A stretch of DNA of 64,000 bases from Pseudomonas lini (GTDB taxonomy: Bacteria; Pseudomonadota; Gammaproteobacteria; Pseudomonadales; Pseudomonadaceae), in assembly GCF_964063345.1 (NCBI RefSeq), contig NZ_OZ061318.1:5208001-5272000 (forward strand). Reading direction: 5' to 3'. Each line of letters begins with the position of its first letter. Positions within the stretch are counted from its first letter, which is position 1. The notes under the pieces were generated by a model. That model did no database searches. It was not told the origin of the DNA and saw only the letters and a program-made list of their open reading frames with translations. Position numbers and translations under genes: made by a program. Positions 27,315-36,625 of this stretch are shown here, one piece after another.

Positions 27315-28469
27315 TTATTCAGTCAGTGCACTCAATATTTTGTGAGCAATTTTCACTCGTTCGGCGTTCGGGTAATTTTTGTTGGCCAGAATCACGATGC
27401 CGATGTCTTTCGCCGGGATAAAGGCGACGTAGGCGCCAAAGCCACCGGTTGAGCCGGTTTTGTTGAGCAGCACAGTATCGCGTGGCGGTTGCGGCGGGTT
27501 CAGCGGTTGGACTTCATGAGCCTCCATCGCCATCTGCGACGAGTTGCCCGCCAGCAATGTATCGAGCGTTGCCGGATAGTTGTAGAACTCCCAACCCAAC
27601 CCTTGAGTCATCTCGCCGACGGTGTAGTAACCGGTGTGAGTGGTGGCGATGGCTTGCTGCAGGGGCTTTTCCAGCGACGACGGGTTCATGTTCGCTTCAA
27701 CATAGCGAAGCAGGTCCGAGGCGCTGGTTTTCACGCCATACGCTTCGCAATCCAATGCGCCCGGTCCGACCCGCACAGACTTGTCGTCCTTGTTGTAACC
27801 CTGGGCGTAAAGCGTCATCTGATCCTGCGGCACCTTGAGGTAGCTGTGCTTGAGGCCAAGTTTCGGCAGCAAGGTTTTTTCCATCAGCTCATCGAACGGC
27901 GCACCCATGCTGTGGGCTGCCAGATAGCCGAACAACCCAAGGCTGGGGTTTGAATACTGGCGATGAGTGCCCGCGGCGTAGGTCGGTTTCCACTGCTTGA
28001 AGTAGCCAAGCATTTTGTCCTGATGGTCTGCCTCACTGGGGAATTGCAGCGGCAGGCCACCGGCGGTGTAGGTACCGAGTTGCAGCACGCTGATGCTGTC
28101 GAACGCGCTGCCACGCAATGTCGGCAGAACCTGACTGGCATTGTCCGACAAAGCCAGTTTGCCTGTCGCCTGCGCATAGGCGGCGAGGGTGGCAGTGAAC
28201 GTTTTACTCACCGAACCGATTTCGAACAGGGTGTTTTCGGTGACGGCTTTGCCGTTTTCTTTCGAGGCTACGCCGTAGTTAAAGTAATGCGGTTTGCCAT
28301 TGACGGTGATCGCGACCGCAACACCGGGGATCTGCTGTTGCTGCATCACCGGTTCGATGGTGTTCTTCACGATTGCTTCGATGCGGTCGTCAGCAAAGCA
28401 CTGACTGGTACCGAGGAAAAGCACGAAAGCGCCGTAGGACGCGAGTTTTTTCTGTTTCTTTTTATGCAT
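27315..28469 (-). CDS. ampC: Class C beta-lactamase
   Basis: A 384-residue periplasmic serine beta-lactamase with an N-terminal signal peptide ending near CFA. The nucleophile motif is Ser86-Val-Ser-Lys89 (EIGSVSKTFTA), the second is Tyr172-Ser-Asn174, and the third is LNKTGSTGGFGAYVAF (Lys-Thr-Gly). All are intact, so an active cephalosporinase is expected. It is divergent from the LysR gene at 28629-29501, which is clearly AmpR, giving the classical inducible ampC-ampR arrangement controlled by cell-wall muropeptides. Confidence 0.95.
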   Translation of the reverse strand: MHKKKQKKLASYGAFVLFLGTSQCFADDRIEAIVKNTIEPVMQQQQIPGVAVAITVNGKPHYFNYGVASKENGKAVTENTLFEIGSVSKTFTATLAAYAQATGKLALSDNASQVLPTLRGSAFDSISVLQLGTYTAGGLPLQFPSEADHQDKMLGYFKQWKPTYAAGTHRQYSNPSLGLFGYLAAHSMGAPFDELMEKTLLPKLGLKHSYLKVPQDQMTLYAQGYNKDDKSVRVGPGALDCEAYGVKTSASDLLRYVEANMNPSSLEKPLQQAIATTHTGYYTVGEMTQGLGWEFYNYPATLDTLLAGNSSQMAMEAHEVQPLNPPQPPRDTVLLNKTGSTGGFGAYVAFIPAKDIGIVILANKNYPNAERVKIAHKILSALTE

Positions 28470-28628
28470 GATGAGCCACTTTCCATGAGTTTCTGTTGGG
28501 TTAACCGCTACACTCCGAGCGGTTTTTCAAGCCGGTCCCTTGCTGGGCGAGCCAAATCTATGCAGTTTGGCGAAGAACGACAAACGACGATATTTCGGAT
28601 GAGCCATTAGAAAATTTTGGGAGTGGGC
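28470..28628. promoter_or_regulatory. ampC-ampR divergent control region
   Basis: The 159-bp spacer between the divergent ampC and ampR starts must contain both promoters and the AmpR operator. AAAATTTT at 28611-28618, close to ampR, is the most obvious symmetric A/T element. The exact operator was not resolved. Confidence 0.55.
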
Positions 28629-29501
28629 ATGATTCGACCTCATCTGCCGTTGAATGCGCTGCGCGCTTTCGAGGCTTCGGCACGCCATTTGAGTTTCACA
28701 CGGGCGGCGGTGGAGTTGTGTGTCACACAGGCGGCGGTGAGTCATCAGGTCAAAAGCCTTGAAGCCCAGCTTAACGTGACTTTGTTCAAACGCCTGCCCC
28801 GAGGCCTGATGCTGACCAGCGAAGGTGAAACCCTGCTGCCGGTGTTGCGCGAATCCTTCGACCGGATCGCCGAGACCCTGGAGCGATTCGAGGGTGGGCA
28901 TTTTCGCGAGGTGTTGACGGTAGGGGCGGTGGGGACGTTTGCGGTGGGCTGGCTATTGCCGCGTCTGACGGATTTTCAGACGAAACATCCGTTCATAGAT
29001 TTGCGCCTTTCAACCAACAACAACCGGGTGGATGTGGCCGCTGAAGGCCTCGATTACGCCATTCGTTTTGGCGCGGGGGCGTGGCATGGGATTGAAGCGG
29101 TGCGCTTGATCGAGGCGCCGCTGTCGGTGCTTTGCGTTCCCGAGATTGCGCGACAATTGCACACACCAGCCGATCTGTTGCAACAAACCCTGTTGCGCTC
29201 CTATCGCACGGATGAGTGGCCGGAGTGGTTTCAGGCTAGCGGTCTTTCGGTCCATGCCGCCCCACCTCGGAGCATTGTCTTCGACTCATCGCTGGCGATG
29301 ATGGAAGCGGCGCTGCAAGGGGCAGGCGTTGCGCTGGCACCGCCCTTGATGTTCTCTCGACAACTGGCGGTGGGTGCAATAGAGCAACCGTTCGCCATCG
29401 GGATCACCACGGGCAGCTACTGGCTGACCCGCTTGCAGTCGCGCCCTGAAACGTCGGCGATGGCAGCGTTCAAGGACTGGTTGCTGCAAGCTTCGCTTTA
29501 A
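28629..29501 (+). CDS. ampR: LysR-type regulator of ampC
   Basis: A 290-residue LysR-family regulator beginning MIRPHLPLNALRAFEASARH, the hallmark AmpR N-terminus. The helix-turn-helix spans about residues 20-40 (FTRAAVELCVTQAAVSHQVKS), followed by the dimerisation helix and an effector domain (SYRTDEWPEWF near residue 195). AmpR represses ampC when bound to UDP-MurNAc-pentapeptide and activates it with anhydro-muropeptides. An in-frame upstream GTG exists at 28617, but 28629 matches the family. Divergent orientation to ampC confirms the pairing. Confidence 0.93.
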   Translation: MIRPHLPLNALRAFEASARHLSFTRAAVELCVTQAAVSHQVKSLEAQLNVTLFKRLPRGLMLTSEGETLLPVLRESFDRIAETLERFEGGHFREVLTVGAVGTFAVGWLLPRLTDFQTKHPFIDLRLSTNNNRVDVAAEGLDYAIRFGAGAWHGIEAVRLIEAPLSVLCVPEIARQLHTPADLLQQTLLRSYRTDEWPEWFQASGLSVHAAPPRSIVFDSSLAMMEAALQGAGVALAPPLMFSRQLAVGAIEQPFAIGITTGSYWLTRLQSRPETSAMAAFKDWLLQASL

Positions 29502-29511
29502 TACAAAACCC

Positions 29512-29604
29512 TGTGGGAGCGGGCTTGCTCGCGAAGGGGCCATCACATTCAACATTGATGTTGACTGACATACCGCCTTCGCGAGCAAGCCCGCTCCCAC
29601 AGGG
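29512..29604. repeat. REP pair (GTGGGAGCGGGCTTG family)
   Basis: TGTGGGAGCGGGCTTGCTCG and CGAGCAAGCCCGCTCCCACA in inverted orientation around ACATTCAACATTGATGTTGA, between the convergent ampR and gudD genes. Confidence 0.87.
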
Positions 29605-29624
29605 ATTACGGTGCCCTCAGAAGC

Positions 29625-30968
29625 CTACCGCACCAGACACGGCCGTTTGTTATCGAATTTCCACCCCGGAATCAGAAACTGCATCGCCACGCTGTCATCG
29701 CGCGCGCCCAGTCCCATGCCTTTGTACAGCTCATGGGCCTTGGCCAGTTGATCGATGTCCAGCTCAACCCCCAGGCCAGGTTTTTTCGGCACCTGCACGC
29801 AGCCGTCGACGATTTGCAGCGGCGCTTTGGTGAGGCGCTGGCCGTCCTGCCAGATCCAATGGGTGTCGATGGCGGTGATTTCACCCGGCGCAGCGGCCGC
29901 GACGTGGGTGAACATGGCCAGGGAAATATCGAAGTGGTTGTTGGAATGCGAGCCCCAGGTCAGGCCCCATTCGTGGCACATCTGCGCGACTCGAACCGAG
30001 CCCTGCATCGTCCAGAAGTGCGGGTCGGCCAAGGGAATGTCCACCGATTGCAGCTGAATCGCGTGGCCCATTTCCCGCCAGTCGGTGGCGATCATGTTGG
30101 TCGCGGTTTTCAGGCCGGTGGCCCGACGGAACTCGGCCATGACCTCGCGGCCCGAGTAACCGTTTTCCGCACCGCAAGGGTCTTCGGCGTAAGCCAGAAC
30201 GTGATGCTGTTCCCGGCACAGGCGGATCGCTTCTTTCAGCGACCAGGCGCCATTCGGATCAAGGGTGATGCGCGCGTCGGGAAAACGTTCGGCGAGGGCA
30301 GTGACCGCTTCGATTTCCTCGACGCCACTCAACACGCCGCCCTTGAGTTTGAAGTCCTTGAAACCATAACGAGCGTGGGCGGCCTCGGCCAGGCGCACCA
30401 CGGCGTCGGCGCTCATGGCTTTCTCATGACGCACACGGAACCAGTCATTGTCGGCGTCCGGTTCGCTGCGGTAGGCCAGATCGGTTTCGTTGCGATCACC
30501 GACATAAAACAGGTAACCGAGCATCTTCACTTCATCGCGCTGCTGGCCTTCGCCGAGCAGGGCCGCGACCGGTACATCCAGGTGCTGACCGAGCAAGTCG
30601 AGCAGGGCGGCTTCCAGGCCGGTGACCGCGTGAATGGTGATGCGCAGGTCGAAGGTCTGCAGGCCGCGACCACCGGCATCGCGATCAGCAAAGGTCTGGC
30701 GCACCTGATTGAGGATCTTCTGGTAAGTGCCGATCGGGCTGCCGACCACCAGTGCGCGCGCGTCTTCCAGCGTTTGGCGAATACGCTCGCCACCCGGCAC
30801 TTCGCCGACGCCAGTGTGGCCGGCGTTGTCCTTGAGGATCACGATATTGCGGGTGAAAAACGGGCCGTGGGCGCCACTCAGATTGAGCAGCATGCCATCG
30901 TGGCCGGCCACGGGTACAACTTGCATGCTGGTGATGATCGGGGCTTTTGCGGCTTCTTGTGGGTTCAT
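29625..30968 (-). CDS. gudD: Glucarate dehydratase
   Basis: A 447-residue enolase-superfamily enzyme that dehydrates D-glucarate to 5-keto-4-deoxyglucarate. The catalytic pair is Lys207-x-Lys209 in FKDFKLKGG, the same position as in E. coli GudD. Metal-ligand segments are [10 protein letters not shown] and AYAEDPCG, and the His base is His341 in [12 protein letters not shown]. It is a cytosolic, magnesium-dependent enzyme. AAAGGACAG precedes the ATG. gudP lies 36 bp upstream on the same strand, so the order of transcription is gudP then gudD, and a FadR-type regulator is divergent. Confidence 0.95.
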   Translation of the reverse strand: MNPQEAAKAPIITSMQVVPVAGHDGMLLNLSGAHGPFFTRNIVILKDNAGHTGVGEVPGGERIRQTLEDARALVVGSPIGTYQKILNQVRQTFADRDAGGRGLQTFDLRITIHAVTGLEAALLDLLGQHLDVPVAALLGEGQQRDEVKMLGYLFYVGDRNETDLAYRSEPDADNDWFRVRHEKAMSADAVVRLAEAAHARYGFKDFKLKGGVLSGVEEIEAVTALAERFPDARITLDPNGAWSLKEAIRLCREQHHVLAYAEDPCGAENGYSGREVMAEFRRATGLKTATNMIATDWREMGHAIQLQSVDIPLADPHFWTMQGSVRVAQMCHEWGLTWGSHSNNHFDISLAMFTHVAAAAPGEITAIDTHWIWQDGQRLTKAPLQIVDGCVQVPKKPGLGVELDIDQLAKAHELYKGMGLGARDDSVAMQFLIPGWKFDNKRPCLVR

Positions 30969-31004
30969 TTTTCTGTCCTTTAAACCGTGCTCTTACATGA
31001 GTGT

Positions 31005-32351
31005 TCAGGCGTGATTAGGTGCTGGTTTGCCCGGGGCAACCACAGGTGCGGGTTTCGGTTTATTACGCGCGGCGAAGACGATGATTGCCGCGATGATCGA
31101 GGTAGCGGCCAGGCCGTACAGCCCGCCCTGAATCGACCCGGTGTGTTCTTCAAGCAGGCCGAAGGTGGTCGGCGCAACGAAGCCGCCGAGGTTGCCCACC
31201 GAGTTGATCAGTGCAATCACGCCAGCAGCAATCCGCGCATCCAGGTACGCCTGGGGAATCGGCCAGAACAGCGACGATGCCGATTTGAAACCCAGCGCGG
31301 CGAAGCAGATGGCGACGAAGGCGAAGATCGGCCCACCCGTGGTGGACATGAACATCCCGGCGGCAGCGATCAGCAGTGCAGCAGCGACCCAGGCTTGCTG
31401 ATGCTTCCATTTGGCCGACAACGTGGCGAAGGCGTACATGCCGACGATCGACAGCAACCACGGAATCGAGTTGAACAACCCGACCTGAATGTCGCTCAGG
31501 TCGCCCATCTTCTTGATGATGCTCGGCAGCCAGAAGGTCGCGGCGTAGATGGTCAACTGGATGAAGAAGTAGATCAGGCAGAACAGGATGATCTGGCGAT
31601 CCTTGAGCAGTGTGCCCAGCGACGGCTTGATCGGCGTCGCGGCTTCGCGGGCCAGTTGTTCGTCATCGATGGCTTTGACCAGTGCGTCCTGCTCGGGACG
31701 GGTCAGCCATTTGGCGTCGTGGGGTTTGGAGTCCAGCCAGAACCAGACGAACACGCACAGCCCGACCGAGAACATCCCTTCAATGAAGTACATCCACTGC
31801 CAGCCGTGCATGCCAAAACCGCTGATTTGCAGCAGCAACCCGGACAGCGGACCGGAGATCAGCGATGCAATGGCCGAACCGCTGAGGAAGATCGCAATCG
31901 CCTTGCCGCGCTCCACACCGGGCAACCAGCGAGTGAAGTAATAAATCACCCCGGGGAAGAAACCGGCTTCGGCCACGCCCAGTAGAAATCGCAGGATGTA
32001 GAAGTGGGTTTCGTTCTGGATGAACGCCATGCAGGCGGCCACCAGACCCCAGGTCAGCATGATGCGGGTCAGCCAGATTCGTGCGCCGACTTTTTGCAGG
32101 AGGATGTTGGAGGGGACTTCGAACAGCGCGTAACCAATAAAAAACAGACCGGCACCGAGGCCGTAGGCGGCAGCGCCAATCCCTAAGTCATGTTCCATAT
32201 GGGCGCGGACGAAGCCGATGTTCACGCGGTCGATGTAATTGACGATGAACATGATCACGAACAGCGGCAGGACGTGGCGTTTCACTTTCGAGATGGCGGA
32301 CTTCAGGACCGAATCGGCGCCATCGTTCATCCCGGATATGGATGTATTCAC
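31005..32351 (-). CDS. gudP: Glucarate/hexarate MFS transporter
   Basis: An MFS permease of about 448 residues in the anion:cation symporter family, with 12 predicted helices. MFIVNYIDRVNIGFV in helix 1 and RIMLTWGLVAACMAF match GudP/GarP proteins, which import D-glucarate or galactarate with protons. The start is uncertain: GTG at 32366, GTG at 32351 (eight bases after GGGAG, chosen here) and ATG at 32330 (MNDGADSVL) are all in frame. It is followed by gudD in the same transcript. Confidence 0.88.
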   Translation of the reverse strand: MNTSISGMNDGADSVLKSAISKVKRHVLPLFVIMFIVNYIDRVNIGFVRAHMEHDLGIGAAAYGLGAGLFFIGYALFEVPSNILLQKVGARIWLTRIMLTWGLVAACMAFIQNETHFYILRFLLGVAEAGFFPGVIYYFTRWLPGVERGKAIAIFLSGSAIASLISGPLSGLLLQISGFGMHGWQWMYFIEGMFSVGLCVFVWFWLDSKPHDAKWLTRPEQDALVKAIDDEQLAREAATPIKPSLGTLLKDRQIILFCLIYFFIQLTIYAATFWLPSIIKKMGDLSDIQVGLFNSIPWLLSIVGMYAFATLSAKWKHQQAWVAAALLIAAAGMFMSTTGGPIFAFVAICFAALGFKSASSLFWPIPQAYLDARIAAGVIALINSVGNLGGFVAPTTFGLLEEHTGSIQGGLYGLAATSIIAAIIVFAARNKPKPAPVVAPGKPAPNHA

Positions 32352-32410
32352 TTCTTTTTCTCCCACTCGTTATTTTTATGCGGGGTGTTGCTGATGCTGC
32401 GTTGTTGATA

Positions 32411-32424
32411 GACATCATACAACT
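32411..32424. promoter_or_regulatory. Candidate operator, CATACAA motif, gudP-proximal
   Basis: ATCATACAACT here shares the heptamer CATACAA with the site at 32620-32634. Both lie in the spacer between gudP and the divergent FadR-type regulator, about 200 bp apart, as expected for operators of that regulator. This is inferred. Confidence 0.35.
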
Positions 32425-32619
32425 AGATTTTTCGCGTCGACAAGTACTGTCTCTCAACAAAATGGCGTTAGGTGGGCGGGTTTTTATTCTTTTTTTGGTT
32501 TTATGTGGCGTATTTGCTGGGTTTTGTCTGGGTTTGTTCAGTCGGTGATGTTCTCTTTCTCGCGGCGATGACCTTGGGTTCGATAAATTTAAATCGTCTG
32601 CTTCAGCATGATAATTGAG

Positions 32620-32634
32620 TGTTGTCATACAAGT
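32620..32634. promoter_or_regulatory. Candidate operator TTGTCATACAA upstream of the FadR-type gene
   Basis: TTGT-CAT-ACAA (32622-32632) is a palindrome with four-base arms, of the size and type bound by FadR-subfamily GntR regulators. It shares CATACAA with the site nearer gudP. The 366-bp spacer 32352-32717 holds no gene and is A/T-rich on the gudP side. Confidence 0.4.
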
Positions 32635-32717
32635 TGAGCGGCGCTTTGTTGAGATTCCAGTCAACGAGAAGCGAGCGCAGTGCTACGATCCGGATACCCG
32701 CTTTACGGATTACCACC

Positions 32718-33431
32718 ATGCAAGAAGACATCGACGCACCCACCCGCAAGCGTGCCCACAACCTGGCCCATGATCTGGTGAGCAAACTGACTCAGAGCAT
32801 CCTGCTCGGGCAGATGGCGCCCGGGGACAAGCTGCCATCGGAGAACTCGATTGTTCAGGAGCATGGCGTCAGTCGCACGGTGGTGCGCGAGGCAATCTCG
32901 AAGCTGCAGGCTTCGGGGCTGGTGGAAACCCGTCACGGCATCGGTACCTTTGTTCTCGAGCGAGCACCGGATCAGGGACTGCGGCTGAATGTCGATACTG
33001 CGCTGGGCGTGCGCAGTATTCTGGAGTTGCGCATGGGCTTGGAAACCCAGGCCGCCGCGCTGGCAGCGATTCGTCGCACAGACCAGCAGTTGGCGCAGAT
33101 GCGTCAAGCACTGGATGACTATCAAAGCCTGTTGGCCAACAACGACAGTTGCGTCGAGGCGGACAAACGCTTCCATCTGCTGATCGCCGAAGCCACTGGC
33201 AACGTGTGCTTCACCGAGATCATGCAGCACCTGGGCAGCGCCATGATCCCCCGGACCCGGGTCAATGCCGCCGAGCGCGGATCGGCGGATTTGAGCAAAC
33301 TCGGGCAATTGGCCAATCTCGAACACGAGGCGATTCTCAACGCCATCAAACGCCAGGATCCGGATGCGGCGCGGGCGGCAATGTGGTTGCACCTGACCAA
33401 CAGCCGCGACCGTTTTTCGGCCGATCGGTAG
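32718..33431 (+). CDS. FadR-subfamily GntR regulator, probably of glucarate genes
   Basis: A 237-residue transcription factor. The winged helix-turn-helix is at about residues 12-75 (GDKLPSENSIVQEHGVSRTVVREAISKLQ, then GIGTFVLER), and an all-helical FCD ligand domain fills the rest (LRMGLETQAAALAAIR, ADKRFHLLIAEATGN with metal-ligand-type Asp and His). Placement divergent from gudP-gudD suggests it represses them in the absence of a hexarate-derived ligand. The frame is open to 32619, but family proteins start near MQEDIDAPTRKR. Confidence 0.85.
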   Translation: MQEDIDAPTRKRAHNLAHDLVSKLTQSILLGQMAPGDKLPSENSIVQEHGVSRTVVREAISKLQASGLVETRHGIGTFVLERAPDQGLRLNVDTALGVRSILELRMGLETQAAALAAIRRTDQQLAQMRQALDDYQSLLANNDSCVEADKRFHLLIAEATGNVCFTEIMQHLGSAMIPRTRVNAAERGSADLSKLGQLANLEHEAILNAIKRQDPDAARAAMWLHLTNSRDRFSADR

Positions 33432-33523
33432 CCGCCGTTTGTCTCCTCGACAGCACCCCTTTTGCAGGCTCGTTTCCAACCTGTACGGCCCAGATTCGCT
33501 GGACCTCATCAGTGAGGTGTGTC

Positions 33524-33766
33524 ATGGCTTACGAGCAAATTCTTCAAGGTGGGACGTTCGATAACGACCCTGTCAGACCCATTCCTGATATGGACGATAC
33601 GTCAATGGATCACGACGCACCCCCCGGCATGGACCCTTCGCGAGACCCGGCCGATACGGACGTTGATCGTCCTGAAAACTGGAGGGACCCGGCTCTGGAC
33701 CCCGCTCTGGATGACGACATTCCGGCGCCGGATGAAGAAACGCCATTGTCCGACGACAGGCGATAA
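33524..33766 (+). CDS. Small acidic Asp/Pro-rich protein
   Basis: An 80-residue soluble protein, very rich in Asp and Pro (DPVRPIPDMDDTSMDHDAPP, DPSRDPADTDVD, DPALDPALDDDIP), so probably disordered and strongly acidic. No domain is recognised. GTGAGG stands before the ATG. Its composition, with repeated DP pairs and a Glu/Asp-rich tail, resembles the two small genes at 63478-63693 and 63706-63930, which suggests a shared protein type. It lies downstream of the GntR-type gene, with a 92-bp gap. Confidence 0.65.
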   Translation: MAYEQILQGGTFDNDPVRPIPDMDDTSMDHDAPPGMDPSRDPADTDVDRPENWRDPALDPALDDDIPAPDEETPLSDDRR

Positions 33767-33824
33767 ACCAAACCCGGCCGATGCGCCTGATGTCGGTAAG
33801 TTAAGAAATTTGAGCGACGAAATC

Positions 33825-33917
33825 CTGTGGGAGCGTGGCTTGCCCGCGAAGAATGCACCGCGGTTTTTCAGGTACTACGCGTCATCGTTCTTCGCGGGCA
33901 AGCCACGCTCCCACAGG
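33825..33917. repeat. REP pair (GTGGGAGCGTGGCTTGCCCGCGAA variant) plus remnant
   Basis: TGTGGGAGCGTGGCTTGCCC and GGGCAAGCCACGCTCCCACA in inverted orientation. A decayed single copy follows at about 33972-34020 and repeats the inner sequence GCGTCATCGTTCTTCGCGG, as if part of the element was duplicated. Confidence 0.82.
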
Positions 33918-34044
33918 TTCTGCGTCTTAACTTACGGGCATTAGCCGATGTGCCGGGTTTTTTGTGATTGCAGGTTTATCGCGTCATCGTTCTTCGCGGA
34001 CAAGCCTCGCTCCTGCAAAAGCACCGCGGCCGGATGCGATTGGC

Positions 34045-35199
34045 CTACCGCAACGAGCGATAGGCAATGGGGTCGATGTAAGCCGACTGCAGGTCCCGCT
34101 CCGGGATTTCCCAGATGATTTGCTTTGGCGGCGTTTCTTTGTAAGCCGGGTTGTTGAGGTAGCTGTTTGCCGCTCCGGAGAATGCTCCGCCGTCTTTGGC
34201 GAAGTTACCCACGGGGGCGCCCAGTGCCTGCTGCAGAAACCCTGCGAAGTTGGAGTTGCGCGAGAATGAGGTGCCGATGAGCGCGGTGTCGGGGAGGTCG
34301 GCATCGCCAAAGAGGTCTGCCTCAGTATCGAGGCTATCGGCTGACGCAACAGGAAGCTCATGGGTGCTGGTTTGGGCGACCATTTCGGGTGCGGGTTGGC
34401 ATTTGAGCGGCAACCAGTCGATGCCCGCCAGATGGACCAGATCGCCAGGTCGCACCGCGAGCGGAGCATGACTTTCGTTGAACGCCCTGCGTGGCGTTGC
34501 GCTGATGCCCAGGGTTTTCAGGCGCTGTGTAATGGCCTCGGCCGCCGTCTGCGCGCCGGATTCGCTCCAGTGCGTATCGGTGCGCAACCAGGCACTGGCC
34601 CCCAGTGGCGTCAGCGCATCGGTGAGGTCCAGATTCGCCACGCCAGCCACATCCAGCTTCGAGGTCCAGGCCTGGATGCGCCCTTCGAGAACGGCTGGGC
34701 GGTGCAGTGCGCAACGCTGCTCAGAGGCGATGCGGCTCTTGTCTGGAACGATGACCACCAGCAGGCTGATGTCACGTTGGGAGAGTTGCTGCTTCAGATC
34801 AATCACTGCCTGGGCTTTGGCATCGGCGTTGCGCTGCGCTTGATGATTGACCTTGAGCTCATCGGCCAAAAACAACCAGTCAGGACAACCCGAGCGAACC
34901 CTCGGCCCGGTGTCTCTGAGGAGCAGCCAACTGACACCGCGCTCCAGCTCGGCGAAGGTTGTGGGGAGGTAAGCATTCGACAGTTCCTTGGCGATCCGAT
35001 GCGTGATATTGCCGTCAAAAATCTGCGAGGTCAGCACTTTATCGGGTAACAGCGAGATCTGCCCTGAAACGATCAGACGGCCTGAGGACAGCAGCCCGAC
35101 GAACAGGAATATCAGCAGCGCCACGCCTGGCAACCGACTGCTGCGTGTCGCCAGATCATCTGGGGGAGGAGGGGGCGGGGTGTGCTTTAGGTTCGTCAT
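34045..35199 (-). CDS. wssI: Cellulose acetylation protein WssI (AlgJ/AlgX-like)
   Basis: A 384-residue protein with a Pro-rich cytosolic start (HTPPPPPPDD) and one membrane anchor at about residues 25-45. The rest faces the periplasm. It has the SGNH-like catalytic set of AlgJ/AlgX: Asp208-Thr-His210 in LRTDTHWSESG and Ser311 in LIGTSFSRNS. In P. fluorescens SBW25 WssI works with WssF-H to acetylate cellulose. The ATG overlaps the WssH stop (TGATG), which indicates coupled translation; the open frame upstream to 35280 is inside wssH. It is the last gene of the operon here. Confidence 0.9.
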   Translation of the reverse strand: MTNLKHTPPPPPPDDLATRSSRLPGVALLIFLFVGLLSSGRLIVSGQISLLPDKVLTSQIFDGNITHRIAKELSNAYLPTTFAELERGVSWLLLRDTGPRVRSGCPDWLFLADELKVNHQAQRNADAKAQAVIDLKQQLSQRDISLLVVIVPDKSRIASEQRCALHRPAVLEGRIQAWTSKLDVAGVANLDLTDALTPLGASAWLRTDTHWSESGAQTAAEAITQRLKTLGISATPRRAFNESHAPLAVRPGDLVHLAGIDWLPLKCQPAPEMVAQTSTHELPVASADSLDTEADLFGDADLPDTALIGTSFSRNSNFAGFLQQALGAPVGNFAKDGGAFSGAANSYLNNPAYKETPPKQIIWEIPERDLQSAYIDPIAYRSLR

Positions 35200-36608
35200 C
35201 AGAATTGAAAGTACAGGAAGGGTACGGTTTCGCGACTGGCGATCAACGCGAACGACAGCATTAAGCCGGCGATGGGCCAAAGGGCGGCGGTGTGGAGAAA
35301 AAGGCCGCCCAGTCGATTCACACAGTAAGGGCGCAGCAGCGGTGCGATGACACCGAACACACCCAGCAAACCCGCAAGGCCGTGTACCGGGCGCAGGGTC
35401 GCGGACAGTTCATCACCGAGGGCGATGCCCTGCAGGCCGAACTGTCCGGCGTACAGGTTCAGAGCGCTATGAAAATCAGGGGCGCGGAACAGTGTCCAGG
35501 CCAGGCAGACGAACAACAGTGTCAGCCCATGGGCAAGCACTGGCGGTACCGGGGGCAGGGTAGAGTTGTTCCAGGCACGATTCACACACAGCGCAATGCC
35601 ATGGGCGCTGCCCCACAGCAGATAATTCCAGCTGTCACCGCCGTGCCAGAGGCCGGCGATGGCCATGATCAGGAACAGGTTGCGATACGTTTTCCAGGTG
35701 CCGTTGCGATTGCCACCCAGCGAAATATAAAGATAGTCACGTAACCAGCTGGACAACGACAGGTGCCAGCGGCGCCAGAAGTCCTGGATGCTGTTGGCCA
35801 GGTACGGACGGTCGAAGTTCTCGGGAAAGTGAAAACCCAGCATCAGTCCCAGCCCAACGGCCATGGCGCTGTAGCCGGCGAAGTCGAAGAACAATTGCAG
35901 GGAGTAGGCAAGGCAGCCAACCCAGGCGTCGGAGAAGCTGGGGTTGGGCAAACTGAACGCCACATCGACCACCGGCGACAGGGTGTCGGCCACCAGGACC
36001 TTCATGCACATCCCGACCATGAATCGGCGTGCGCCGAGCGAGAAATTCTGCAGGTTGAAGTAACGCTGATTCAACTCACGCCGAACCCAGTCATAGCGAA
36101 TGATGGGGCCGGCGACCGAATGGCCGAACATCGAAATATAGGTGGCGTAATCAATGAAGCTGCGTTCGACCGGCACGGTGCGACGGTGTACATCCACCAG
36201 ATAGGAAATCGCCTGCAAGACGATAAACGACAGCCCGGCCGGCATGATGACGCGCTGCCAGTCCAGCGGCATGGCGCCATACCAGGTGACAGTATCGATC
36301 AACGTGCCAGCGACGATGTTGGCGTACTTGTACCAGCACAGCACCGCCGTGTTGAGCACGATCAGCATCGCGAGTAGCCGCACGCGGCCCTTGCCTTCTT
36401 CCCGCAAGGCGTCAACCAGCAAACCGCCAGCCCACGCCGTGATCGTCAGCACCACATGCACGGCGAGGAACCGAGGGCTCAACCAGCCATAGAACAGCCA
36501 GCTGCCAATCAGTAACGTGACGTTGCGCCAAGCGGCTTGGCACACGGCATAGGCACACAGGAACAGTGGCAGGAATAACGTCAGAAACTCGAGAGAGGCA
36601 AAAACCAT
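35199..36608 (-). CDS. wssH: MBOAT O-acetyltransferase WssH (AlgI-like)
   Basis: A 469-residue polytopic membrane protein of the MBOAT family, homologous to AlgI. The essential histidine is His322 in GLWHGGDSWNYLLWG, the same number as in P. aeruginosa AlgI. Other family segments are AGPIIRYDWVRREL, LFFDFAGYSAMAVGLGLMLGF and SIQDFWRRWHLSLSSWLRDYLYISLGG. It carries acetyl groups across the inner membrane for transfer to cellulose by WssI/WssF. It follows wssG by 17 bp and overlaps wssI. Confidence 0.93.
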   Translation of the reverse strand: MVFASLEFLTLFLPLFLCAYAVCQAAWRNVTLLIGSWLFYGWLSPRFLAVHVVLTITAWAGGLLVDALREEGKGRVRLLAMLIVLNTAVLCWYKYANIVAGTLIDTVTWYGAMPLDWQRVIMPAGLSFIVLQAISYLVDVHRRTVPVERSFIDYATYISMFGHSVAGPIIRYDWVRRELNQRYFNLQNFSLGARRFMVGMCMKVLVADTLSPVVDVAFSLPNPSFSDAWVGCLAYSLQLFFDFAGYSAMAVGLGLMLGFHFPENFDRPYLANSIQDFWRRWHLSLSSWLRDYLYISLGGNRNGTWKTYRNLFLIMAIAGLWHGGDSWNYLLWGSAHGIALCVNRAWNNSTLPPVPPVLAHGLTLLFVCLAWTLFRAPDFHSALNLYAGQFGLQGIALGDELSATLRPVHGLAGLLGVFGVIAPLLRPYCVNRLGGLFLHTAALWPIAGLMLSFALIASRETVPFLYFQF

Positions 36609-36625
36609 GGGGTGGCGCGATCCGA

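Noticed and set aside
29733..30983. Plus-strand open frame of 416 codons
   Set aside because: Antisense to gudD, whose catalytic residues are clear.
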